64,000 bases of DNA from DASZQY01 sp035548515 (GTDB lineage Bacteria; Pseudomonadota; Alphaproteobacteria; Rhizobiales; Kaistiaceae), in assembly GCA_035548515.1 (NCBI GenBank), contig DASZSW010000046.1, forward strand, positions 61,405 to 125,404, read 5' to 3'. Under the pieces are notes generated by a model. The model saw only the letters and a list, made by a program, of their open reading frames with translations, ran no database searches and was not told the DNA's origin. Made by a program: the position numbers and the translations under genes. Shown in pieces: positions 44,307-53,469 of the stretch (position 1 is its first letter; each line of letters begins with the position of its first letter).

Positions 44307-44998
44307 CAGCCGCCGAACAGCTTCTTGAGCCCTGCGAACGGCCCTTGCGGCTTGTCCGGCTCGGCCGACGCTGGTGTTGCTTTCGGCGTCGCGGCCGGCG
44401 CGCCCTTTGTTGGAACCGGAGCTTCTCCGGCGGGATTGGCGGCGGCGTGCAGCCGGTTGGCGAAGGTGTTGTCCTGGCCCTTGGCAAGCAGGGGGGCGTT
44501 CTCGGCGATGGTGTCGATCAGCGGCACCAGCCACTCCGCGTCGATCTTCGGGAAGTCGTGAAGCACGTATCCCGGGACGGCTTCCTTCACGCCGGGATGG
44601 CCGACGCCGATCCTCAGGCGCCGGTAGTCCTGCCCGATGGCGGCATCGATCGAGCGGAGGCCGTTGTGGCCGGCGGCGCCACCGCCAACCTTCATCCGCG
44701 TCTTGCCCGGCGGCAGGTCGACCTCGTCGTGGATGACGACGATGTCCTTGGGCTCGAGCTTATAGAAGTGCGCCGCTTCCTGCACGGAGCGGCCGCTGTC
44801 GTTCATGTATGTGAGGGGCTTCAGCAGCAGCGCCTTCTCGCCGGAAAGCGTGCCCTCGGCGATCTCGCCGGAAAAACGACGCCGCCACGGCTGGAAGCCG
44901 TGGCGGCGATGGATTGCGTCGACGGCGATGAAGCCGACGTTGTGGCGTTGCCTTGCATACTCCGGTCCCGGGTTGCCGAGACCGACGACGAGCAGCAT
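44306..44998 (-). CDS. pth: Peptidyl-tRNA hydrolase
   Basis: A 230-residue enzyme that frees tRNA from peptidyl-tRNA after abortive translation. The N-terminal GLGNPGPEYARQRHNVGF contains the catalytic His and Asn. LKPLTYMNDSG and VIHDEVDLPPGK (catalytic Asp) follow, as does GGGAAGHNGLRSI. About 35 residues of Pro/Ala/Lys-rich tail after the enzyme core are longer than in E. coli and common in Hyphomicrobiales. It lies downstream of rplY. Confidence 0.95.
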   Translation of the reverse strand: MLLVVGLGNPGPEYARQRHNVGFIAVDAIHRRHGFQPWRRRFSGEIAEGTLSGEKALLLKPLTYMNDSGRSVQEAAHFYKLEPKDIVVIHDEVDLPPGKTRMKVGGGAAGHNGLRSIDAAIGQDYRRLRIGVGHPGVKEAVPGYVLHDFPKIDAEWLVPLIDTIAENAPLLAKGQDNTFANRLHAAANPAGEAPVPTKGAPAATPKATPASAEPDKPQGPFAGLKKLFGG

Positions 44999-45029
44999 TG
45001 GAAGCTCCGCGCGTTAGTGCGGGATTCCG

Positions 45030-45803
45030 TTACTTCTTCCCACCACCTGCGGGCGCCTTGCCGCCAGCGGCGGGAGCGGCACCAGCAGCCGGCTTCGCAC
45101 CTTCGGCCGGAGCCGCGCCCTCGGCCGGAGCCGCGGCGGCGCCTTCCGCGCCCTCGGTGCCTGCTTCCGCAGCGGCAGCAGCGGCGGCCTTGGCAGCAGC
45201 AGCAGCTTCCGCGGCGGCGCGCATTTCTTCCTTCACGCCGGCCGGGGCCGCGATGGTCGCAACGGTAAAGTCGCGGTCGCGGATGGTCGGGCGAATGCCT
45301 TCCGGCAGCGCCACCTTGGAGATGTGCAGGGAGTCGGTGATGTCGAGGCCGGTCAGATCGGCGACGATCTTCTCCGGGATGGCATCGACCGGCGCGACCA
45401 CCGAAATGCGGTGGCGCACGATGTTGAGCACGCCGCCGCGGCGAATGCCCGGCGCCTGGCTCTCGTTGATGAACACGACCGGCACCTCGATGGTAACGGT
45501 CTGGCCCGCCTGCACGCGCATGAAGTCGACGTGCATCGGCCGCTCGGTCATCGGGTCGATCTGGAAATCACGCGGCAGCACGCGCACCTTCTCGCCGCCG
45601 ACGTCAATCGTGGCGACGGTGGTGTAGAAGCCGCCGCCGTGAATCTTGGCGGAAAGCTCGCGGTGGTTCAGCGTGATCGAAAGGGGGGGTTGCTTGCCGC
45701 CGTAGATAACGGCGGGAATCATGTCTTGACGACGAACCGATCGGGCGGCCCCCTTGCCCACCTTCTCGCGAACCGTCGCCGAGAGCTCGTAAGTCTGGCC
45801 CAT
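45030..45803 (-). CDS. rplY: 50S ribosomal protein L25 / general stress protein Ctc
   Basis: A 257-residue 5S-rRNA-binding ribosomal protein of the long Ctc form. The L25 domain comes first (KVGKGAARSVRRQDMIPAVI, GGKQPPLSI), then the TL5-like C-terminal beta-domain (VNVPVVF-type strand in IEVPVVFINESQAP). A tail of about 60 Ala/Pro/Glu/Gly residues follows, low-complexity and typical of this order. It precedes pth by 31 bases. Confidence 0.94.
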   Translation of the reverse strand: MGQTYELSATVREKVGKGAARSVRRQDMIPAVIYGGKQPPLSITLNHRELSAKIHGGGFYTTVATIDVGGEKVRVLPRDFQIDPMTERPMHVDFMRVQAGQTVTIEVPVVFINESQAPGIRRGGVLNIVRHRISVVAPVDAIPEKIVADLTGLDITDSLHISKVALPEGIRPTIRDRDFTVATIAAPAGVKEEMRAAAEAAAAAKAAAAAAAEAGTEGAEGAAAAPAEGAAPAEGAKPAAGAAPAAGGKAPAGGGKK

Positions 45804-45973
45804 CGGACAACTCCAGGTCTGGTGTTAGTGCCGCGTACCTCCAGGGGTGTCGGCGCGGCTGGCCGGGCTTATAGGGGAGGGGCCGGGAAAAGGCAATGTT
45901 GGCTGCCTTTACTGCCTTCGGGCAGGCCGAAAGCGCTGCTTCGCCCGTCAGCCCTGCGCCTGCCCCGCACCGC

Positions 45974-46345
45974 TTAACCCTCGTATCTGGATTTGTGGCT
46001 GAGGACGCATAGCCAACGCCCATCAGTCCGGACGAAGACTTCGCTGATCACCTCATCCGCGACGTAGTCGATGCCTTCCCAGGAACCGGTGCTGGCTTTG
46101 CGCGCCGTCACAACCGCGGTGTCGGAGTAATGGGCGACACGAGCGGGGCCAACCATCCTCATCGTGTGATGGGCCAGACGGCCGGAAGCGATCCAGCCGA
46201 CGATATCGGCCTTCGACGCCGAGCCATCGGGGCCGACGAATACCCAGTCGCCGGACATGAAGCTCGCCACTGCCTCGGCGTCGTTTGCGACCAACGCGTT
46301 GTCCCATGCGGCGGAGACGGCAAGGATTTCGTCTTCGAAACCCAT
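45974..46345 (-). CDS. Nuclear transport factor 2 (SnoaL-like) family protein
   Basis: A 123-residue single-domain protein of the NTF2-like / DUF4440 superfamily. It shows the fold's helix ISAAWDNALVANDAEAVASF with FMSGDWVFVGPDG, then the strands IVGWIASG and CVLSHKSRYEG. The family holds enzymes and ligand-binding proteins and cannot be assigned further. It starts 16 bases after the prs stop, in the same direction, so the two may be cotranscribed. Confidence 0.75.
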   Translation of the reverse strand: MGFEDEILAVSAAWDNALVANDAEAVASFMSGDWVFVGPDGSASKADIVGWIASGRLAHHTMRMVGPARVAHYSDTAVVTARKASTGSWEGIDYVADEVISEVFVRTDGRWLCVLSHKSRYEG

Positions 46346-46361
46346 ACGGCGGCCAACTCGC

Positions 46362-47294
46362 TTAATCGAACAAACTCGACACCGACTCCTCGTGCGCGGT
46401 GCGCGCGATTGCCTCGCCGATCAGCGTCGCGATCGGGCAGACGCGGATGTTCGGCGCGGCGAGGATGGCCTCCGTAGGCTGGATGGAGTCGGTGATCACC
46501 AGCTCCTCGAGCTTCGAGGCCGTAATGCGGGCCACCGCACCGCCGGAAAGCACGCCGTGGGTGATGTAAGCGATCACCGATTGCGCACCCGCCTCCATCA
46601 GGGCCTCGGCGGCGTTACACAGCGTGCCGCCGGAATCGACGATGTCGTCGAACAGGATGCAGCGGCGCCCGGCGACCGTGCCGATGATGTTCATCACCTC
46701 GGATTCGCCCGGTCGCTCGCGGCGCTTGTCGACGATGGCGAGAGGGGCGTCGAGCCGCTTGGCCAGCGCGCGGGCGCGGACCACGCCGCCGACGTCGGGT
46801 GAGACCACCGTCAGGTTGGAGATGTCGTGGTGGCTCTTGATGTCGCGCGTCATAACCGGCACCGAGTAGAGGTTGTCGGTCGGGATATCGAAGAAGCCCT
46901 GGATCTGGCCGGCGTGGAGATCGAGCGTCAGCACGCGGTCGGCGCCGGCGCGGGTGATCAGGTTGGCGACGAGCTTGGCCGAGATCGGCGTGCGCGGTCC
47001 GGGTTTGCGGTCCTGCCGCGCGTAGCCGAAGTAGGGGATCACGGCGGTGATGCGGCGCGCGGAGGCGCGGCGGGCTGCATCGATGATGATGAGCAGCTCC
47101 ATCAGGTTGTCGTTGGCCGGGTAGCTCGTCGACTGGATGACGAACACGTCCTCGCCGCGCACGTTCTCCTGGATTTCGACGAAGATTTCCTGGTCGGCGA
47201 ACCGGCGGACCGAGCATTTGGAGAGGGGGAGCTCTAGGTACGCGCCGATGCTCTCGGCGAGGGTCCGATTGGAATTCCCGGCAACCAGCTTCAT
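46362..47294 (-). CDS. prs: Ribose-phosphate pyrophosphokinase
   Basis: A 310-residue enzyme that makes PRPP from ribose 5-phosphate and ATP. Family blocks are MKLVAGNSNRTLAESIGAYL, RFADQEIFVEIQENVRG, the flexible-loop YFGYARQDRKPGPRTPISAK, the metal-binding DLHAGQIQGFF and the PRPP motif CILFDDIVDSGGTLCNAAE. Length and motifs are normal. I chose ATG 47294, since the earlier in-frame codons are not conserved. PRPP feeds purine, pyrimidine and histidine synthesis and adenine salvage by apt. Confidence 0.97.
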   Translation of the reverse strand: MKLVAGNSNRTLAESIGAYLELPLSKCSVRRFADQEIFVEIQENVRGEDVFVIQSTSYPANDNLMELLIIIDAARRASARRITAVIPYFGYARQDRKPGPRTPISAKLVANLITRAGADRVLTLDLHAGQIQGFFDIPTDNLYSVPVMTRDIKSHHDISNLTVVSPDVGGVVRARALAKRLDAPLAIVDKRRERPGESEVMNIIGTVAGRRCILFDDIVDSGGTLCNAAEALMEAGAQSVIAYITHGVLSGGAVARITASKLEELVITDSIQPTEAILAAPNIRVCPIATLIGEAIARTAHEESVSSLFD

Positions 47295-47383
47295 GCCCTG
47301 GCCCGCTCTCAGGGGTGCCACAGCCGGCTAAGCACCGGCGTGGTGCGCGGCCTTCTAGCAGCGAGGCGACGGCGAGGCAACGG

Positions 47384-47917
47384 CTAGCCTCTTACCCAAT
47401 CCGCGAGCTTGTCGATGGTTTCCCGGGCAGCGGCGTCAATCTGGGCGCTGCCGACGCCAATCCATGGATCGGCGTCGCTGCCGTTCGCTGTCTCCTGGCC
47501 CGAAATGCGCAGCAGCGGTGCGCCCGACGCGTCCGTCACGTCCCAGGTGTAGACAAGCAGGGTGCCGCTCGTGTCGCCGACCGCCGAAAGGTAGCCTTTG
47601 ACGTGATAAACGGCGGTCGGGTCGCCTTCGGGCACGAGCACGAGGTTGCGGGTGGTGGCGAACTGCTTGAGGCTGTCTTCCAGGCGGAAGCGCATCTCGG
47701 CGGGCACGCCGTTCACCGTAGCAAAGGCAAACGTTGCCGTTTCGCCCTTGATCGGAGCCGGACCCAGCGTCCGCGTCTTTTTGGCGCCGACCAGCGGCGG
47801 TGGGCCTGGGCCCATCGGCGGCAGGGAAACCGTCGTGCAGGCGACCAGCGCCAGCACTGCGGCGAGGGCCAGCGAGAGGCTGGCGATGCGTGCAAGCGTG
47901 GATGGGCGCGAAGTCAT
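47384..47917 (-). CDS. Putative lipoprotein
   Basis: A 177-residue protein with a lipoprotein signal: a basic start (MTSRPSTLARI), a hydrophobic core and a lipobox LVAC with Cys27 as the lipidated residue. The mature part (ATFAFATVNGVPAEMRFRLE, YHVKGYLSAVGDTSGTLLVY) reads as a compact beta-rich domain. I recognise no named family, although similar envelope lipoproteins are common in Hyphomicrobiales. It lies downstream of prs on the opposite side of a short gap and is probably outer-membrane associated. Confidence 0.75.
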   Translation of the reverse strand: MTSRPSTLARIASLSLALAAVLALVACTTVSLPPMGPGPPPLVGAKKTRTLGPAPIKGETATFAFATVNGVPAEMRFRLEDSLKQFATTRNLVLVPEGDPTAVYHVKGYLSAVGDTSGTLLVYTWDVTDASGAPLLRISGQETANGSDADPWIGVGSAQIDAAARETIDKLADWVRG

Positions 47918-47985
47918 CGCCCTTTCTCTAGCCGCAATCCGATTCCGGTGCCAGACTTGGCGGGCGTGCAGGACCTGAGGGTGTC

Positions 47986-48768
47986 ATGGGCAAGCCGATT
48001 GTCTTCATCCACGGAGCGTGGCTGACGCCCGCGTCGTGGGACAAGTTCCGGACCCGTTTTGCCGCGCGCGGCTACGATGTCACGGCGCCAGCCTGGCCGC
48101 ACGAGGCGATCCCGCTGGCGGAACTGAGGCGCAATCCGCCGGTCGCGCTCGAAAACGTTGGGATAAACGAGATCGCAGCCCACTACGAGAAGATCATCCG
48201 CGCGATGCCGGAACAGCCGGTGATCCTCGGCCACTCGTTCGGTGGCCTGTTCACCCAGATCATGCTCGATCGTGGTCTTGGCACTGCCGGTGTCGCGCTC
48301 GACCCGGCGCCCTTCAAGGGGGTGTTCCCCGGGATCGATCCGGTGATCGGTGCCCTGCCGGTGTTCCTGAAATGGCGGGCGTGGCGCCGTGTGCACACCA
48401 TGTCGTTCCGCTCGTTCTTCACGCGTTTCGCCAACGGGATGTCCGAAGCGGATGCCCGTGCCGCCTACGAGAAGTACGTCGCGCCGACGCCGGGGAAGGT
48501 CTACTTCGACGAGGTGCTCAACAATGGCAACGCGATCGACCCGTCACGCCGCAAGGTGCCGCTGCTGATGACCGCGGGTGGTCGCGATCGCACGGCGAGC
48601 CCCGGATCGGTCCGAGCCTGCTATGCGAAACAGAAGTCATCTCCGGCGATCACCGCGCTGAAATTTTACCCCGACCGCTCCCATTTCCTCGCGTCGATGG
48701 CGGGATGGGAGGACGTGGCGGATTTCGTCCTGGATTGGCTGGACGCTCCGCGGGGAGGGGAACTGTAG
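47986..48768 (+). CDS. Alpha/beta hydrolase
   Basis: A 260-residue alpha/beta-hydrolase. The oxyanion turn is IVFIHGAWLTPASWDKF, the nucleophile motif is VILGHSFGGLF (G-H-S-F-G), and catalytic Asp and His lie in GGRDRTASP and FYPDRSHFLASM. The lid region (FKGVFPGIDPVIGALPVFLK) is unusual. The substrate is unknown. ATG 47986 follows a weak GAGGG element. It is divergent from the lipoprotein gene and convergent with pgeF. Confidence 0.88.
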   Translation: MGKPIVFIHGAWLTPASWDKFRTRFAARGYDVTAPAWPHEAIPLAELRRNPPVALENVGINEIAAHYEKIIRAMPEQPVILGHSFGGLFTQIMLDRGLGTAGVALDPAPFKGVFPGIDPVIGALPVFLKWRAWRRVHTMSFRSFFTRFANGMSEADARAAYEKYVAPTPGKVYFDEVLNNGNAIDPSRRKVPLLMTAGGRDRTASPGSVRACYAKQKSSPAITALKFYPDRSHFLASMAGWEDVADFVLDWLDAPRGGEL

Positions 48769-48796
48769 GGGCTACGCCCGCAGAGCAACCTTTGCT

Positions 48797-49570
48797 CTAC
48801 GCCGCCAGCATGATCACCGACAGTTGCCGGCCGTAGTCGGGTTCCTTGCGGTGCGTGGTGCGGCGGTAGGAGAAGAATCGCACCGCGTCGGCATAAGTGC
48901 ACAGGCCAACTGACGAAGCCGCCACGCGGGCAGCCAGCAGCCGCGCGACGATCAGGCCCGGCAGGTCGAACTGGTAGTGCGCATCGCGTCCCGAGGGCGC
49001 GAAGAAGCGCGCATCGTTTTCGTCGCGCGACACGAATTGCAGTCGCACGTCCGCCCCGACTTCATAGTTCGCCTGGCTGATCGTGGGGCCGAGCGCCGCG
49101 ACGATCCGGCGCCGGTCCGCGCCCAGCGCCTCCATTGCCGCAATCACGGATTCGCCCACACCGGCGAGCGCCCCGCGCCAGCCGGAATGCGCAGCGCCGA
49201 TTACGCCGGCTTCGCCGTCCGCGAGCAGGATCGGCCCGCAGTCGGCGCTGCCGACGCCAAGCACGATGCCGGGCACGTTGGTGACGACGGCGTCGGCCTG
49301 GGGGCCTTGGCCCGGGTCCCATACCTCGGTGACGGTCACGGCGGTCGTACCGTGGACCTGATACGGCGTCGCCAACCGGTCGGCGCGCGCACCGAGCACG
49401 GTGGTGACACGTGCCCGGTTTTCCAGCACCAGCGCGCGGTCATCTTTGGAGCCGATGCCGCAGTTGAGGCTGGCGTAGACGCCCGACGAGACGCCGCCTT
49501 CGCGCGTGAAGAAGCCGTGGCGGATGCCTGGCAGCGCCAGCGGCGCAGCGATGGCTGGCCTGGTGCTCAT
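48797..49570 (-). CDS. pgeF: Peptidoglycan editing factor PgeF (laccase-domain protein)
   Basis: A 257-residue cytosolic protein of the YfiH/DUF152 family. In E. coli it prevents misincorporation of L-Ser into peptidoglycan. Metal-binding residues sit in TPYQVHGTTAV (His), VGSADCGPILLAD (Cys) and GAAHSGWRGALAG (His). The ATG at 49570 overlaps the upstream methyltransferase stop by ATGA. It is the last gene of the lgt operon, an order widely conserved in alphaproteobacteria. Confidence 0.93.
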   Translation of the reverse strand: MSTRPAIAAPLALPGIRHGFFTREGGVSSGVYASLNCGIGSKDDRALVLENRARVTTVLGARADRLATPYQVHGTTAVTVTEVWDPGQGPQADAVVTNVPGIVLGVGSADCGPILLADGEAGVIGAAHSGWRGALAGVGESVIAAMEALGADRRRIVAALGPTISQANYEVGADVRLQFVSRDENDARFFAPSGRDAHYQFDLPGLIVARLLAARVAASSVGLCTYADAVRFFSYRRTTHRKEPDYGRQLSVIMLAA

Positions 49571-50655
49571 CGCGCCGCTCCGATCTCGATCGGATCGAAC
49601 AGCGGCAGTTTCAGTCCCGGCGCGGAGACGGCGAGAACCTTGAACAGGGTGCCCATGGCCTTCGGCGCGGCGAGCCGCTCGATGCCGGAGGCGATCGCGT
49701 CGCGCGTCTTCTGGTCTTTGCCCCGGCCGAGCACGTTCGCCCTGTCGACGAGGCCGAGGCGGATCAGGAAGTCGCCCTGTCCGATCAGTGTGCGCACCTC
49801 GGCGCCGGCGGCGGACGCGGCACGGGCCAGCGCCGCGAAGTCGACATGCGCGGTGACGTCAGCCTCGCCGGGTGTCGCCAGCGGATCGTCGTAGTTGTGT
49901 GCACGAACCGCCTGGAGCGTGCTGCCCGTACCGGGCTGCGCCGCGCCGTAGTCGACGATCAGCGCCGCGCCGCCGCTCCGTTTCAGGCGCTCTGCCAGCG
50001 TCGTCATCACCGCTTTCCCCGCGGGCGACGCCTCGATGATCGCGCCATCCGGCAGCGGCACGCCGGCCGGCCTCTGGTCCACCGGCATGAGGCCAAAGGT
50101 AAGCGCCCCCGCGTCCGACAAACCCACCACGCGTTCGTTCCAACGTTTGTCGATCCACTGGAACTGGCGGACCGGCAGCGCGTCGAAGAATTCGTTGGCG
50201 ATGACGATCGCCGGGCCCGGCGGCAAATCTGCGACGTTGCCGTGCCAATGCAGCGGCAGACCGCTGGCGGACAGTTTCTCGCGCTGCACATCGCGAAGCC
50301 GTGGGCTCATCTCGACCAGGTGGATGTCCGCCGCGCGCAGGAAATCGGGCTTGATCTTGGCGGTGCGCAGCATGTCCGCCATCAGCGTGCCGCGGCCGGG
50401 GCCAAGCTCGGCCAACACGAAGCGGCGCGGGCCGCCCATCATCTCCCACACCGCCACGCACCACAGGCCGATCAACTCGCCGAAGATCTGGCTGATTTCC
50501 GGGGCCGTGATGAAGTCGCCCGTGCGGCCGAACGGCTCGCGGCGCATGTAGTAGCCATACTCGGGATCGGCGAGGCACATCGTCATGTAGTCGGCCACGG
50601 TGATCGGCCCGCTGGCGCGTATCAGCGCCGCCATTTTTTCGGCGAGCGGTGTCAC
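49567..50655 (-). CDS. SAM-dependent methyltransferase, MidA/NDUFAF7 family
   Basis: A 362-residue class I methyltransferase whose mitochondrial relatives methylate an arginine of complex I. It has MCLADPEYGYYMRREPFGRTG, the S-adenosylmethionine loop VLAELGPGRGTLMADML and NEFFDALPVRQFQ, all typical. The start is GTG 50655, overlapping the lgt stop by GTGA, and the stop overlaps the pgeF start by ATGA. The three genes are thus translationally coupled. It is inferred to act on NADH dehydrogenase or a ribosomal protein. Confidence 0.88.
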   Translation of the reverse strand: MTPLAEKMAALIRASGPITVADYMTMCLADPEYGYYMRREPFGRTGDFITAPEISQIFGELIGLWCVAVWEMMGGPRRFVLAELGPGRGTLMADMLRTAKIKPDFLRAADIHLVEMSPRLRDVQREKLSASGLPLHWHGNVADLPPGPAIVIANEFFDALPVRQFQWIDKRWNERVVGLSDAGALTFGLMPVDQRPAGVPLPDGAIIEASPAGKAVMTTLAERLKRSGGAALIVDYGAAQPGTGSTLQAVRAHNYDDPLATPGEADVTAHVDFAALARAASAAGAEVRTLIGQGDFLIRLGLVDRANVLGRGKDQKTRDAIASGIERLAAPKAMGTLFKVLAVSAPGLKLPLFDPIEIGAAR

Positions 50656-51479
50656 GTGGCGGCCGCCTTCCGGCGTGAGGACCAAACGATAAGAGCGACG
50701 CCAAACAGGATCATCGGAATGGACAGGAGCATGCCCTCGGTCAGGCCTCCGAACAGGTAGCCGATCTGCACGTCGGGCTCGCGGAAGAGTTCGGCGAGCG
50801 TGCGCGTAACGCCGTAGCCGGCGCAGAAGACGCCCGACACATAGGCGGGCGTGGCGAGCTTGTGGTAGCGGTGCGTGGCGAGACGGAGCACGATGAACAA
50901 CGCGATCCCCTCCAGAGCCGCCTCGTAAAGCTGGCTCGGATGACGCGGCAGGTCGCCGGCGTTGGGAAAGACCATCGCCCAGGGGACGTCGGTCACTCGT
51001 CCCCACAGCTCGCCGTTGATGAAGTTGGCGAGGCGTCCAAAGAACAAACCGAACGGCACGGCGGTCGCCACGAGGTCGATCAGCGACCATGCGGGGATGT
51101 GCCGCCGGCGCGCAAACAGTGTCATTGCCAGCATCATGCCGAGAAAGCCGCCGTGGAATGACATGCCGCCATGCCACACCGCGAGAATGTCGGCGGGGTC
51201 CCGGAGGTAATGCTGCAGATCGTAAAACAGGATGTAGCCGAGCCGTCCGCCGCCGACGGTGCCGAGCGCTGCCCATACGACGAAATCATCGAGGTCGCTG
51301 CCCTTCATCGGCGCGCCGGCGGGTCCCCACAGCCGCGCGTTATTCGCCAGGCGCTTGCAGTACCACCACGCCAGGAAGATGCCGGCGATGTAGGCGAGAG
51401 CGTACCAGCGGATAGACAGCGGTCCGATGGTCACCAGTACCGGGTCGATGGCCGGAAAGGGGAGTGCCAGGAGTTCCAA
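50652..51479 (-). CDS. lgt: Prolipoprotein diacylglyceryl transferase
   Basis: A 275-residue inner-membrane enzyme that adds diacylglyceryl to the lipobox Cys of prolipoproteins. Typical blocks are LALPFPAIDPVLVTIGPLSIRWY, the active-site HGGMSFHGGFLG, the Lgt signature GRLANFINGELWGRVT and the later HPSQLYEAALEG. I choose TTG 51479, which gives the normal N-terminus (MELLALPFPAIDP) and has AAGGA 7 bases upstream. A longer frame to 51542 is possible but not family-like. Its product would lipidate proteins such as the one at 47384. Confidence 0.93.
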   Translation of the reverse strand: MELLALPFPAIDPVLVTIGPLSIRWYALAYIAGIFLAWWYCKRLANNARLWGPAGAPMKGSDLDDFVVWAALGTVGGGRLGYILFYDLQHYLRDPADILAVWHGGMSFHGGFLGMMLAMTLFARRRHIPAWSLIDLVATAVPFGLFFGRLANFINGELWGRVTDVPWAMVFPNAGDLPRHPSQLYEAALEGIALFIVLRLATHRYHKLATPAYVSGVFCAGYGVTRTLAELFREPDVQIGYLFGGLTEGMLLSIPMILFGVALIVWSSRRKAAAT

Positions 51480-51607
51480 CGGGCCGTCCTTGCGTCCCAG
51501 GAAAAGCGCCGCAACCTGCGCTGCGCCGCGGCTTCCGGTCAAGCCAGCTTGAAGCGACCCGCTGCCGCCCCCATAGTAGCCATTGTTCGCCGCAGGAGAT
51601 GGTGCCC

Positions 51608-51862
51608 ATGACGCAGACCCAGAACCGCCTGTTCGACGAGATGGCGCGTCTGATGGGCGACGCGGCGAGCGTCGCGCAGGGTGTGAAGCGTGAAGCCGAG
51701 ACGGTCTTCCGCACGCAGATGGAGCGGCTGGTCGCCGATCTCGATCTGGTCAAGCGCGAGGAGTTCGACGTCGTGCGCGAGATGGCATCGCAGGCGCGCG
51801 CTGAGAACGAGCTGCTCAAGCAGAAGATCGCGGAGCTCGAGGCAAAACTCGCGGCGCGTTAG
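51608..51862 (+). CDS. ubiK: UbiK-type accessory factor (BMFP coiled-coil protein)
   Basis: An 84-residue protein of the BMFP/YqiC family, which in E. coli assists aerobic ubiquinone synthesis and binds membranes. It has the family start NRLFDEMARLMGDAASVAQG, the middle REEFDVVREMA and a Leu/Glu coiled coil at the end (NELLKQKIAELEAKL). ATG 51608 has CAGGAG 10 bases upstream. It is divergent from lgt and the first of a rightward gene run. Confidence 0.9.
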   Translation: MTQTQNRLFDEMARLMGDAASVAQGVKREAETVFRTQMERLVADLDLVKREEFDVVREMASQARAENELLKQKIAELEAKLAAR

Positions 51863-52010
51863 GCGGTCTCGTCGCTTCTGTGCAGAAACGAAGTCATCCA
51901 CAATGAAGTCTGCCCATGAAAAGGGCGGCGCTATATACTGATTCTCAACGGAGATTCGCTGCGGACGCCGAAGCAATGGGCGTTCGGGTTATCGACCGGT
52001 GTGTCAGTCC

Positions 52011-52027
52011 CTGTTGCGTAGCAACAG
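52011..52027 (+). other. Short hairpin in the leader of the YbjN gene
   Basis: CTGTTGC and GCAACAG form a 7-bp stem with a three-base loop 33 bases before the ybjN ATG. A TATACT box at 51934-51939 could be the promoter -10, with no clear -35. The gap 51863-52059 holds no ORF. The hairpin could influence translation of the gene. Confidence 0.4.
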
Positions 52028-52059
52028 TCCCCACAATTGGTCAGCCGTAGCGGGTCGAC

Positions 52060-52560
52060 ATGAGCCTTATCGACGTCGAGCAGGAACGACAGGCGAATCC
52101 TGTCGATATGATCGAGCAGATCGCCGCTCTCAACGACTGGGCTTTTGAGCGGGCGGGCGACGACGAGATCACCGTCTCCGTTTCCGGTGGCTGGTGCGAC
52201 TACCACGTCTCCTTTTCTTGGATGCAGGAGAAGGAAGCCGTTCATCTCGCCTGCGCGTTTGATCTCAAGGTGCCGGCGCAGCGTCAGCTTGAGGTGATGC
52301 GTCTTTTGTCAGGGGTGAACGAACAGCTCTGGATCGGCCACTTCGATCTGTGGACCCGCGAGGGTGTCGTCATGTACCGGCAGGCGATGCTTCTCTCCGG
52401 CGGCGCCGAACCCACCAGCGCGCAGATCGAGAAGCTTCTGGTCACCGCGATCGAAGCCTGCGAGCGCTACTTTCAGGCGTTCCAGTTCGTCGTGTGGGCC
52501 GGCAAGTCAGCGCCCGAGGCGCTGCAGACGGTGCTGTTCGAGACGGCCGGCGAGGCGTAG
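52060..52560 (+). CDS. YbjN domain-containing protein
   Basis: A 166-residue protein of the YbjN / type III secretion chaperone-like fold. It has NDWAFERAGDDEITVSVSG with WCDYHVSFSWM, then RQLEVMRLLSGVNEQLWIGH and ERYFQAFQFVVW, which are the family helices and strands. In E. coli, YbjN overexpression affects motility and stress, and the biochemical role is unknown. The order ubiK-ybjN-proC recurs in alphaproteobacteria. The stop is 70 bases before proC. Confidence 0.85.
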   Translation: MSLIDVEQERQANPVDMIEQIAALNDWAFERAGDDEITVSVSGGWCDYHVSFSWMQEKEAVHLACAFDLKVPAQRQLEVMRLLSGVNEQLWIGHFDLWTREGVVMYRQAMLLSGGAEPTSAQIEKLLVTAIEACERYFQAFQFVVWAGKSAPEALQTVLFETAGEA

Positions 52561-52630
52561 GCCGGGCTCAGCGCTGGCGAGGGTGTGGGGGTCGCGCTAA
52601 CTTACCCCGCGTCACAACTTCGAGCCCCCT

Positions 52631-53464
52631 ATGACCCTCGCCTTCTCTTTCTCCCCAACGTCGCGGCTTGCGCTCGTCGGCGCCGGCAAAATGGGCGGCG
52701 CGCTCCTCAAGGGCTGGCTCGACAACGGCCTCGACAAGCGCTCGGTGCTGGTGGTCGATCCCGCGCCGCCACCCGACAGCGTCGACTTTCTTGCGCAGGC
52801 GGGTATCTCCGTGCATCCGAGCGTTCCCGGGGGCGCGACCGCGAAGGTGATCGTCATCGCCGTCAAGCCGCAGATCATCGCTGATGTATTGCCGGCGCTG
52901 CGGCCTCTCATTGGACGCGACACGATCGCGCTCTCCATCGCGGCGGGCACCACTCTGAAGCAACTCGGCGCCGGCGTCGGCGACATCGCGGTCGTGCGAT
53001 CCATCCCGAATACGCCGGCGCAGGTCGGGCGCGGCATCACTGTGGCTATTGCCAATCCGCGCGTCGACAAAGCGGCGCAGGCGTTGGTGACGACGCTGCT
53101 CGAGGCCGTCGGCGAGGTGGTGTGGGTCGATAAGGAAGGCATGATCGACTCGGCGACCGCTGTTTCCGGCTCCGGCCCGGCGTACGTCTTCCATATGGTC
53201 GAGGCGCTGGCTGCTGCCGCGGTCTCAGTCGGATTCGACAAGACCGCCGCCGAGAAGCTGGCGCGCGCGACCGTCGAGGGCGCAGGCGAGCTGCTCTACC
53301 AGTCCGATCTCGGCGCCGACGTGCTCCGCCAGAACGTGACTTCGCCCAAAGGCACCACCGCCGCGGCGCTGAAGGTACTGATGGCCCGCGGTGGCGGCCT
53401 CACGCCACTGATGAAGAAGGCGGTTGCCGCGGCGCGCAAGCGCTCGCGCGAGCTGGCGAAGTAG
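52631..53464 (+). CDS. proC: Pyrroline-5-carboxylate reductase
   Basis: A 277-residue NADPH-dependent enzyme that makes L-proline in the last biosynthetic step. The N-terminal dinucleotide motif is LALVGAGKMGGALL, then VVIAVKPQ-type IVIAVKPQII, VVRSIPNTPAQVGRG and the family block ATAVSGSGPAYVFHMVEAL with TSPKGTTAAAL. The length is normal. It begins 70 bases after ybjN and ends 6 bases before the membrane-protein gene. Confidence 0.95.
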   Translation: MTLAFSFSPTSRLALVGAGKMGGALLKGWLDNGLDKRSVLVVDPAPPPDSVDFLAQAGISVHPSVPGGATAKVIVIAVKPQIIADVLPALRPLIGRDTIALSIAAGTTLKQLGAGVGDIAVVRSIPNTPAQVGRGITVAIANPRVDKAAQALVTTLLEAVGEVVWVDKEGMIDSATAVSGSGPAYVFHMVEALAAAAVSVGFDKTAAEKLARATVEGAGELLYQSDLGADVLRQNVTSPKGTTAAALKVLMARGGGLTPLMKKAVAAARKRSRELAK

Positions 53465-53469
53465 CCACC

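Noticed and set aside
51480..51542. Extended Lgt start at 51542
   Set aside because: The extension is not seen in Lgt proteins. TTG 51479 gives the family start and has AAGGA at the right distance.
52011..52027. The 7-bp hairpin before ybjN as a terminator
   Set aside because: There is no U-run after it, and it lies only 33 bases before a start codon, so a leader role is more likely.
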